A DNA stretch of 64,000 bases from contig JBAMDO010000057.1 in the NCBI GenBank assembly GCA_037074765.1, positions 482,339-546,338 on the forward strand, read 5' to 3'. Source of the stretch: Mansonella perstans. Taxonomy: Eukaryota > Nematoda > Chromadorea > Rhabditida > Onchocercidae. How positions within the stretch are numbered: the stretch's first letter is position 1; each line of letters opens with the position of its first letter. Positions 54,401 through 64,000 of this stretch are shown piece by piece. Below the pieces are notes generated by a model, which was given only the letters and a program-made list of their open reading frames with translations, was not told where the DNA came from and ran no database searches. The position numbers and the translations under genes are program-made.

Positions 54401-55532
54401 AAAATTCTTCAATGGGGAGGCTACTAAAATTGATCCAAATGCTTTTGTAAGTTGCCATATTGAAGACTTTTATGTTTTCGGTAAAGTGATGGTGGATCTC
54501 TTGTTGTTTTCTTCTTGTGTACATCGACAGACTATGGTCATTCCTGTTTGATATTTGGTTTTTTTAAAGGTAACAGATGTTTTCATTCCACGACCATTCC
54601 GATCGTTCGCATTTGTCAATTTTTCTAGTCCTGCAGTTGCCAAAGAATTGATGAGGTGAGTATGCAGTGATAGTAACAATATTTTTGTATTCTTGTACCG
54701 GATTTTTGCTGTACTCATCTTAGAAATCTTAATTTGCGTAATTTAAAACTATTAGTAATGGTAGCTACCATTTCAGTGTACCCGCGAAGCATCTTTTACA
54801 TCATAGGATTTAAGTCAATCATAATTTGCATACTATAGTCGTGTTTATTAAAATATTTTTATAACTAGTTCCCTATTTAAATATTGGAAAATATGGTACA
54901 CTTTGTTGTGATTTTTCTGGTTTTAAGACAGGGTGATTTCATCATTGACGGCTCATCGGTAGCAGTAAGTGCAGCGGCACCGCGTGAATCAGACTTTTCC
55001 CCGCGATACGGTCAAAGTGCTTCGTATGGATTACCAAGTCAAGGACGTCATTCGCGCAGATATTCTGACAAATACGGCTATTCCCCGGAAACTGTTAGCT
55101 TCAAAAGTCCTGATTATGTTAGTAATAGCTTTTTTCGGAAATGGAACCGCGATGTAAATTATCTTCCATTTTATATATTTTTTAGCTGAAAATAATAAGG
55201 GATAATTGTTTCAGACATCTTATCCATACGACCCTATGGTTTCTCGCTCAGTGGATAACTGGCGTGCTAGCACTTATCGTTCATCGGATACGCGCGTATC
55301 CAATCGTTTTTCACCTGGTTATTCCAATTCTCCTCGCTATTCGACACCAGCGCGTTCAGGTACGAGTCAGGCATTAGCTTCTGGTTTGGATGCGCTAAAT
55401 TTGAACAAGATGAATGTGAATCCAGATATGATGGATGCAGCGTGGCAAGCTTTTTGGAGTACTTTGAGCAATAATAGCAATAATGCTGGCACTGCTTCAT
55501 CTTCTGCTACCAGTTCCAATGGGAAGTGGTAA
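51454..55532 (+). CDS. tdp-1: TDP-43 homologue (RNA-binding protein)
   Basis: Nine exons: 51454-51525, 52002-52183, 52521-52609, 53335-53567, 53880-54020, 54324-54446, 54570-54655, 54928-55117, 55215-55532; 477 aa. The TDP-43 N-terminal domain shows GEPIEY and FPGAHGLKYKN. A nuclear localisation signal (NTKRKKMMDE) follows. RRM1 has RNP2 LIVLGL (about 165) and RNP1 KGFGFVRM (about 202); RRM2 has RIFVGR (about 248) and RSFAFVNF (about 291) after VTDVFIPRPF. The tail is Ser/Tyr/Arg-rich rather than Gly-rich, but holds NPDMMDAAWQAFW (441-453), close to the helix-forming NPAMMAAAQAA segment of vertebrate TDP-43. It should bind UG-rich RNA in the nucleus and affect splicing and RNA stability, as the family does. 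The 5' end is uncertain: a second start at 51984 in exon 2 (MYYFIEEGD) aligns better with the human N-terminus than exon 1 does. Confidence 0.92.
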
Positions 55533-55756
55533 AAGTGAAATCACAACTTGCAGATCTCACCTGATTTGCTTTGTGTTCAGTCGAACTGTTTATGCAAGTG
55601 AAAAGTTCAACTCATTACTTTTTTGTTTATAATGCTAAATCAATTTTGAAATAATGTTTGTCATAAAAGAGAAATGCTGTTCGCCTTTGAAACATGTTTT
55701 TTCCTTGATTAAAAAAAAGAGTGGAGTCCATAAAAGGCAAAATTTCGAAAGTTTTG

Positions 55757-55762
55757 AATAAA
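55757..55762 (+). terminator. Candidate polyadenylation signal of the TDP-43 homologue
   Basis: AATAAA 225 bp after the stop codon, the first canonical hexamer downstream. Motif only. Confidence 0.45.
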
Positions 55763-56447
55763 TTGTTGGAATACTTCCTGAATTTTAGATTTGTTTCATA
55801 AAATTTCTTAATTCAAACTAGAGATATTCGTGTTTTACTGATTCTGGGCTCACTGTTTATTTCTTCATTAATTAATCACATAGATGTTTGTGTGTCATTT
55901 AGTTTATTTTCACACTTTTTTGATTACTTTTTGGGAAAAAATATCCAAAACTTCTCGAATATTTTCGATAAAAGCTTCTACAAAAACATCTGTTGTAAAG
56001 GAAGAAAGATGAGGAAAAGAGGAAGAAATGGAAGGAATAAATTTTCTTTTTTTCTGGCCGAAATTCAGATTTAGATTTTCTTTCTAACTAGCAGAAATTG
56101 AAATTTAAATGCTGGGAAAGTTTTTTTTTTTCATTTCATCGTTTTAAAGTGCAGCAATCATGCGATAATTTTCTTATTATCTCGTTTTTTAATTGCTTTT
56201 TCTAGAATGTTTATTGCCTGAATATATATTTTTGATTAAAGTTTAGAATGAAAAAAATGAAACACAAAACATATCATGTTAAAACAGTTAATGTATGAAT
56301 TGCAAGGAAACATACAATGGAACTCGAATTAGGAAGTCGAATTAACTGAAGTTCTTTAAAAACAATAGGAAATGTACATCTTTTGTACTTAGACTTCATG
56401 TCAGGTCATGTCATTTCGCATAATAGTTTGCGCTCTACAGCCAATTT

Positions 56448-58213
56448 TTAGCAATTAGTAGTGCATTCGCATTGACACTGGCATGACTGATTGTCGAAAT
56501 ATTTGTGAATTAATTTGAATGGATAACTGGTATCAGGACATTGTGATATGCCGCAATCACATTCGCATTCCGGACAATCTAAAAATAAAATACTAGTTTG
56601 TGAATTTGGACGGCAATTGATACTTTTCCGTTGCAACTATTTATAGCACTTATACCGTATGATCCATTTTTCCATTTCTAGATGGAAAAATGGAATCAAA
56701 ACAGGTTTAATTAAATAAAATTTAAGCATTGTACATTTTAACAACTGCAAAACTAATTGGACGTTAACCTTGTAATTTGCGTAACTTTTGCATGGATGGA
56801 CTTAACGGACAAATTTCCATTTTCCAAATTAAATCGAACAATGTATTATTAGTATTGTATTGATGCCAACACTGCAATCCTCTATAGATCAAGTCATTAG
56901 CTACTTCGTGTTCAAAATTTTCATTTGGTTGGTTAAGACGATCACTTATACAAGCATTCTCATCTATAATTATATTCTTTGATGTACAGCATATTGGATC
57001 CCATCTGAAAAAAAAGATAAGATGAATTTCACAGTTAGGCAGTTTATTTAGTGATAAGATATAGGAATGGAGAAGAAAGAAACCATTAAACTGGGAAAGC
57101 TTCTATAAATTCTTAAGAAAAAGAAGTAAGATGTAAAGATGTAAGATGCATTGAGACTTGAGAATTTTGTTTTGAAGAATTAAGGTAGGTGAATTTATTT
57201 CAGCTATAGAAAAACTTTGAATGAGTCAATTTGGAAACATGCATAAGATATTGGAAATACTTCATCGATATCTGTAATCATTTAAAAGATTTATTATTCA
57301 TTAATCTCTTTTATTGTATAAGATCTCGGAAAGTAGGATTCAATGCCTGTCTTCAAAGTTCAATTAATTTTAACGAAGAAGAGCTAGATAGATTTGGCAT
57401 GTTTTACCTAACAATTGTTCTTGATTTATCAAGTATTTCATGAAATGAAATAACTTACAGCGTAGCTTTTGTTGAATTTTCAACAACATAGAGATTGAAG
57501 CCTGCAAGCCACGTCTGACCGGAACAACCTTCCGGTAAACCTGAACACTGAGGTATACTTGGTAATCGCGTGCATTTAACCTTAAATGTACTTTAAGAAA
57601 AGCAAAAAAAGTTACGGAAAATTTCTTCAATTTTTCTACTTTTGTGGATGCAACAAATCCAGGAGAATCAAAATCAAACGCCTCAGTGTAAAGGTGCTGA
57701 AGATGTAGTAGTATTACAAGGCCTAGGCCAATAACATTTTATGTTGAATATTGGAAATATAAATTATAAACAGATGATAAGTCAAGATCTCATTCACGAT
57801 GCTCACAAATAGCTAATTCACTCATAGGGACACTTTAGAATAGCACAGAAAGGAACTTTGGAAACAAATGATTTTGGACCTTTATCTTCCCATTAATTCT
57901 TACTTCCCGATATTTGGATCACTTATATAATCAATTTTTTCCAACAATATCCTGAAACGAAGACTAGAAAAAGTAAATAAAATAGAAAAAATACAAAGAG
58001 TACCAATTGTATATTTGGTTGAAGAGGTTCACATTGTACCAACAATGAGCCTATTTTCCCATTATGTTTGGAAGATCGTTGTATTTTCGATACCCGGTAG
58101 CCTGGTTTGCATGTCATTGAATAATCGATCGCACCAAATTTAAAGGTATTGATAGCATTTCCAAAAGTATAGCAGAACAAAAAAAACCAGTGATGGTCAA
58201 TATACATCTTCAT
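56448..58213 (-). CDS. Secreted cysteine-rich protein, unknown family
   Basis: Four exons with matching phases (58213-58004, 57580-57459, 57004-56769, 56578-56448) encode 232 aa. The N-terminus MKMYIDHHWFFLFCYTFGNA looks like a signal peptide with likely cleavage after NA. The mature part has about 23 cysteines. They are spread thinly at first (MTCKPGYR, VQCEP, PQCSGLPEGCSG, WDPICCTS, ACISD, LQCWHQY, EICPL) and become dense at the end (CPECECDCG, SCQCQCECTTNC). Two possible N-glycosylation sites lie at NSTK and NNTL. There is no second membrane segment, so it is probably an extracellular, disulfide-rich protein. I do not recognise the family and assign no function. The start is the second Met of its frame, chosen because it gives the best signal peptide; further 5' exons cannot be excluded. 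It lies about 0.9 kb downstream of NPL4 on the same strand. Confidence 0.65.
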
Positions 58214-58423
58214 AGAAATACGGATGACTAAATGTGACACATAGATGACCATTCATTCTTCATTCCTTCCCTACAATAGTAAAAGATATAAAGAACGATG
58301 TAAATATGCAAGTAGAGACGATCCATTAGTAAGTGTCCATTAGTGCCCTCTACATATCACAATCATCCCTACAACTCGTCTTTTCATTCAAAATTACTGT
58401 TCTCACTACGTTTATTTGATGTG

Positions 58424-58919
58424 TTAAAAAAAAAAAAAAAAAAAAAAAAATGGAAAATTACTTCACCATTTCACACTTTATAAAGATTAACGGCTCACTA
58501 AAGAACACAAATAAAGCCCAAAAGGTACAATAACATAATGATAAATATCTATCTGAATCAATAACTTATTTTATTTGTGTGCCAACTTTAATTGTTGCTT
58601 ATTTTGAGAATAAGCATGATTATCTATCCAATGCCAATTTTCTGAAATTCTTACTTCATCTGTAATGTGAAGATATAACAAAATTCCATTCAATTTTTCA
58701 AATAGCATTTATCTTCCCAAGTTTATTTACATTGCAAAGACATATTTAAGACAACAGGTGCAAGCCAATATTTAGATATTATAATAAAAATTTAAGTATG
58801 AACAAAAAGAAGAAATGAAAAATCACTTCACCGTTTTACATTTTATAAAAATAACGGCTCACTAACGAACATTATTTAATATAACAATAATCTTTCGCAT
58901 TACAGCACCAAACTTGTTG

Positions 58920-58957
<38 letters not shown>
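58424..58957. repeat. Two related 58-bp segments beside poly(A) runs
   Basis: Segments at about 58450-58508 and 58814-58873 share ACTTCACC(A/G)TTT(C/T)ACA(C/T)TTTATAAA and AACGGCTCACTAA(A/C)GAACA. A 27-base A run precedes the first copy, and a run of about 37 A lies 47 bp after the second. The layout suggests a duplicated segment or old retroposed pieces; no coding capacity is seen. Confidence 0.65.
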
Positions 58958-58958
<1 letters not shown>

Positions 58959-59137
58959 CCAATCTTATTTCAATTCACTTTACTAATCTTCGTGCATAAT
59001 AAATTCGAATTGAAATTATAAAAGAAAATAAAGCCATTAAGAACCTATTTCAACCTGGTAAATAAATTGATGAGGACTATGGGGTAGAATTCAAAAGAGA
59101 ATTCATGCTAAATATGTACCATGAACAGCAATTAAAT

Positions 59138-62100
59138 TCAAGTTTCCGATCGTGGAAGACCACACATCGAACAATCTATCCGCTCTACCAAATTTTCAAA
59201 CGTACAGTGCTTACAAGACCATTTACTGCTTGATTCGGCGGTTGATGATTCTAAAAAGCATTAATATCACAGTAATCCGTGAAATTCTTTTATAAGCAAC
59301 ATAATCAGTTTGAATACGATATATTTTCGTTTATTTCAAAATGAAATTTTATTGGCTTTCTTCTATTATAAATGGTCTTTTGAAATATCTTTTAAAACTT
59401 GATGAAAAGTAGCACTTCGACCTTGCACTGAGTGAAGGCATAATGTTGACAGCGTTGCCCAGTTGGTATTGCCAGATGCCCATTCCATAGCTTTACCGCG
59501 ATCTTGCTGTCGGACTATGTCGCAAAGAGATTTAATTTCTTCCTGAAATTTACTTTATAAATCAGTCGTTATAATATGATACCTTGCTTGATGTTGGTAA
59601 TTGTAATCCTCGATTATGATCTAATTTGAATATTTTCATTATCACAGCTATGCAAGATTTATTTCAGAAAAAATAGTAAAGGTAGTTGATCACCTTGGAA
59701 AATTTGACTATATCATTGCTAAGAAGGAAGAGAAGAAAATGGAAATTCGTTGCCAACTCAATGAACTGATTCTGTGAAAATTCAGATATGTATCGGCCGA
59801 CCGCTTTTGAATCCTGGAACCGGAAAATGTAAAAAAAAAACACTAGAAAAAAACAAATCTCTCACGATGCCAAACCAGAAACTATTAACAATACTGCCTC
59901 AAGAATATTAAAGTAAAAATTATAAAACCTAGCAGGACAGCAATTTGTTACAGATACGATTTAAAAAAATTCATTTTGACTGCTAAAAAAGTGCGACATT
60001 CAAACACTCTTAAAATTTTTTGAGTAAAACAAAAACTACAAACAAAGTAAAGGAGTTCTAAATGATTATACACCTGCAATTCACCAATTAAGATGCGATT
60101 CTCAGTTGGGAAATAACATTTTTTTGAAATATTAAATGTAGCGTGTGGCTCCTTTGGCATTCCTGCCGGAACATCAACAAGCAAATACTCAACAGGCATG
60201 GGACGGCCATTTTTTCTCGTTTCAACACCGTATTCATTCTTTTCCTGTAAATGGATTTGCAATAAATGTGTTAACCACAGAAAAAAGACAGGATCGAAAT
60301 TAAAAGCAGCAAAACTCTATGTGACATACCATATAATAGACATCAGTGATATACTGTGATGGAGTTAAAGGCACTTCACGCAGATAAGCTAATTCAGGAT
60401 GAGAGGTTGGACACAACAAATTTGCCTCAACAAGAGAGGCACACTGATTGGAAACTTGATAGCCACTAAAATCAATTTGATTCCATTTATTACCTGTAAG
60501 CATTATAAAATATGAAAAATATATTGCATGGAACCAAAATTATTGCATTAAATAATTTTAACAATTATGAGCCAAAATCGCTCAATTTGAACTCTGACAA
60601 ATTAAACGCTTAGGAGATATTTATCAGTTAATATAAGTCTTCAGTCCAATTTGCATATAAATCACATATATATATATATATATATATATCATATTCTTTC
60701 CTATATTGCTTATTCATGTTTTAGCTTTCATCTAAGCTATCAGATATCGGTTTAATCCTTGATTTTGATATTATACCTGTGTTGTTTAAACGAACGTAGA
60801 TTATCGCTGAACTGATTTATAGACAAGAAGATCATTGCATTAAATAATAATTTTCCTTGTAATAACAAAATAAAAGTTCTAATTTAAAATTTTTGCTTCA
60901 TCTAACTGATATAAAGTTGATCCATTATTTTAAAAAACGAACCTGATGCAACAACCGTAGTAAATTTAGAACCAAAATATCCATCAGTGCAAAAAGTGGT
61001 TATGTTAGGATATTTATTTTGTAACCAACCGGCTGTGATGCATTCCTGCGCTGTAAGGAAGAAAGAATCCTGAAATAAAATGCCTACAGTCTGTGAATTT
61101 TTTAAAAGTCATTCAGTTTATTTAAAGCTCAAAGTCACTGAGTTTAATCAGCAAAATTATGAAATATAAAAACCTTGTGCCGCGTACAACAAACAGTGCC
61201 TTTAGATGAATCTTCAGACCATAAGTCAGTGAAAATCCAACCAACGCGTTTCAAATTAAGATAAGAACAAAGTTCATCCACCATTTTCTCTTGTGGGTCG
61301 ACTTCTAGACATACCGAATCGGCAGAACAGGACTACAACATCATGAATTAGGAAAAAGGAACAAAATCTCGGTATGGAAATAAACTTAATAAAATAGGCA
61401 AACCAAACCTGCGGTGGCTCATAAATAGCAGCAACTGTTGCTTTAATTCCAAGCGGAATTTCTTGGAAAGTTTCATAACGCCCGATCATGTAACCTATTC
61501 TTTGATGACCCGTTTTACGCCAAAATGCAAGAAAACGATTCACAACTTCCTCATTTTCAATTGATATGTTGTCCACATGTCGAAAACGCTAAAAATGAGA
61601 GAAGAAATACGAATGTATTTGAAATTCTTTTCGGCAATAGAACAATATTGAATGTAACAATTATCATTTTTTCTTAAGGTTAAAACTGAAAGATATATTA
61701 ACCCATTATCTTATTTTATTTAAAAATTGTATAATTAAGCTTTACATATAAGATTAATTAAGCGATACACCACTCACACGAACCTTAGATATCTATATAG
61801 TATATCTTTCTCGAATAAAAATTTAAGAAACCTGTCTATTTAGTGTAACCATCGGAGGTCGACATTTGCTACATATACCTTGTGGATAAGGTTTATGACC
61901 TGGACAGTTAGGTTTCAGCGAACAAACAATATTTTCTAGTGGTTTTTTCAGTTGCGTTCCTTTACCACGACCAGCAGTCATTTTACGTACATATGCGTGA
62001 AAAGACATATGTTTGATATCCTTTTTTTTGAGGTATTCTTCATCATATGGCTGAAATAATGCTAGTAAAAAAAGCCTTTTCAAATCTTCTTACCAATTTC

Positions 62101-62567
62101 CAAAAATAACAAAAGCAAATAACAATCGAGATTATTTAAGATAATGCCTAATGTACGACATAATAATTAGAGTTTCAAAAATCTCTCCAATAATTAACTT
62201 ACATCTAATGGTAAACAATGAGTGCATTTTTGACGTGTACCGTGATGACACATACATGGATCCCTTTCACGTATAATCATTCCATCTTGCTTTGCAAGAT
62301 AACTGTCCACTTCGTCGACTTTTTCCTAAAAACACGATAAGATAAAAATGGTCAACAAATAGTCAACACGATACTGGCCACAAGTTGAAATGTGAATATG
62401 AGCGCTGTTGAATAAATTCTTTAAAATGATTGAAATCTGCACTAAATTACGAAAAGTTTTTCCTCATGTAATAATTACGTTAATGTAATGTATTATTTTA
62501 CTGATCAAAAAAAAAAGAAACAAACCATTAATGGAAGTTCGGATACCATATTTTGAGTTCCTTCTTC
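59138..62567 (-). CDS. npl-4: NPL4, ubiquitin-binding cofactor of p97/CDC-48 (5' end missing)
   Basis: Eleven exons with matching phases (62567-62526, 62325-62203, 62050-61832, 61588-61409, 61332-61174, 61069-60943, 60493-60330, 60244-60074, 59813-59694, 59542-59422, 59250-59138) give 512 residues. The zinc-binding N-terminal part has [14 protein letters not shown] and [15 protein letters not shown]. The MPN-like core includes [60 protein letters not shown] and [12 protein letters not shown]. The last exon carries an NZF zinc finger, W-S-C-x2-C-T-F then C-S-M-C-G-L-P-R, with the Thr-Phe and Met that contact ubiquitin in other NPL4 proteins. With UFD1 it would deliver ubiquitylated substrates to CDC-48, in ER-associated degradation and replisome unloading. 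The N-terminal ubiquitin-like (UBX-like) domain, about 80 residues in human NPL4, was not found and may lie beyond the window. Confidence 0.94.
60665..60689. repeat. (TA)n microsatellite
   Basis: About 12 TA dinucleotides inside the NPL4 intron between the exons ending at 60943 and starting at 60493. Confidence 0.95.
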
Positions 62568-64000
62568 CTGAAATTACGTGTTCAAGTGAAACGTGACATT
62601 CAATTGATATGAAGTAAGTTAGTCTCTCAACGAATCCCTGAATTCAATATTAACCACAGCGTAGTAATGTTGTTACTAGCTTCAATAAAGCTATGTTCTT
62701 ATTGCTCGATTCGGGCATCCGCAAAGTACCAGCTTAATGGGATGTTAAAGGCCTTCACATAGATCTGTGCTATTAGAGGCGACATCTTCTTAATTCAGCG
62801 CATTTCAGGTCATATTGCGTGCATACTGATAAGTTGAAAAGCGTTCAAATGGAAAGAATGTCTGCTGCACTTTAACAATATACATTTTAGCATTATAGTA
62901 GGATATCCTATGCACAATTCCTGCTTTTTTATCGATCTTCGATATGATTTTGTTTCTTTAGTTTTTTTTTTTTTTTTTTCAACTTCTCTAACTTTTCACC
63001 GCCTGAAACAATTTATTGGTTCTTCTCATTGATTGATTTAAGAGGGGCAGATTTGAACTATAATTTATAAGGTTATATCCCAATTATTTGATAATATATT
63101 GATTTTATCTCGTGAACTAATTGAAAAAAAAAAAAAAAAAAAAAAAACATGCACTCTTTTTAATTTTCAGCTTAATTGAAAAGAGTAAATTAGTAGCAAG
63201 TAGTTTAAAACTTTGAAAATATTTCAAAAATTAAATCAAATAAAATGCCAATGTTATTTCCATTCTCATACAATAAGTTATTCTCATAACACAGAGCTAG
63301 AGGTATAAAATAAAGCTCATCGATGAATGAGGCAAATCGAGGAGATTTATCATCATGAATTTGTTTGCAAGAATTTTTCAAAAAACAAAAAATTATTGGG
63401 CCTTATTTGATGAGCAATAAAAGTAATACAAACATGAAAAATCTTTGAAGGAATTTCATTGTATTCATTGTTTTGCAAAGTTGTTTCATTAAGATGTAAC
63501 CCTATCAGGAAATGAAAAAAAGTATTTTGATTAATGAAATAATTGGTTATTTAATTAATTGATTATATTTGCACAGTTAATGAATATGTACAATACTGCT
63601 AAAAGATGCTGCTCTCTCTCTTTTCCACTCTTCCTTTCTCTATAACATATACAATGTATGTAGTGATTTTCAACTTTATCATATGCCGGAATCATTTCAA
63701 CTTTATTTGTAGCCGAGACAACAAAAGACCGCAAAGTTTTGAATTGATAAAAAATTCAAGATTCAAAAATTAATACTTTTAATCATATTAGTAAGAAAGA
63801 AAAAAAACAACTTTCACCTGTTTTTTTTTCAGCAAAGCGTGACCTTTACAATCTATGTTCCAGTTCACACGGATTACCGATTGGAATCATTGATAGATAG
63901 AAAGAAACGATATGACACGATCAAAAAGCCAGTACACTAATAAATATATTAGTGAAAAAACTTTTTCTTCCACAAGGTCAACTAGAAAAATAAACTTTTC
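62568..64000. other. Upstream of NPL4, no exon recognised
   Basis: I searched the minus strand for the missing NPL4 N-terminal domain and saw no convincing exon. Homopolymer runs (T run near 62970, A run near 63125) and short low-complexity frames fill the stretch. It is either a long first intron of NPL4 or intergenic DNA. Confidence 0.5.

Overview
The window reads as nuclear DNA of a nematode, most likely a filarial or other clade III species. It is very AT-rich and its genes are split into many short exons. Introns are mostly 50-800 bp with TTTCAG-type acceptors, two 5' ends look like trans-splice sites, and every recognised protein has a clear animal family. Species cannot be fixed from sequence alone. 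All gene models were built by eye: reading frames were joined across GT-AG (once GC-AG) introns, and each join was required to keep codon phase.

Left part (1-36.3 kb): gene-poor and repeat-rich. It holds two CDK inhibitor genes of the p21/p27 (CKI) family, both on the minus strand: a five-exon gene at 6.5-9.1 kb and a three-exon gene at 18.6-19.8 kb. In both, a PCNA-binding PIP-box-like motif near the C-terminus is assembled across an intron at the same codon and phase. The DNA between and upstream of them (9.1-18.6 and 19.8-36.3 kb) holds minisatellites (44, 54, 76 bp and a mixed 41-59 bp unit), microsatellites, several E2F-like motifs and a nuclear-receptor-like direct repeat, but no gene I can support.

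Right part (36.3-62.6 kb): gene-dense. In order: a WDR31-like WD-repeat protein (+, 10 exons, 366 aa); a minus-strand unknown gene whose last three exons are intact but whose upstream part looks broken; a CDK11/PITSLRE kinase (-, 18 exons, 841 aa); across a 1.5-kb divergent intergenic region, a TDP-43 homologue (+, 9 exons, 477 aa); a small secreted cysteine-rich orphan (-, 4 exons, 232 aa); and an NPL4 homologue (-, at least 11 exons, N-terminus not found). From 62.6 kb to the end no exon was recognised.

Functionally the genes cover cell-cycle arrest (two CKIs), transcription/splicing-linked kinase signalling (CDK11), RNA binding (TDP-43), p97-dependent ubiquitin processing (NPL4) and a probable cilium-linked WD protein (WDR31). 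Apart from the paired CKIs there is no sign of an operon or a dedicated gene system. No tRNA, rRNA, CRISPR array or intact transposon was seen.
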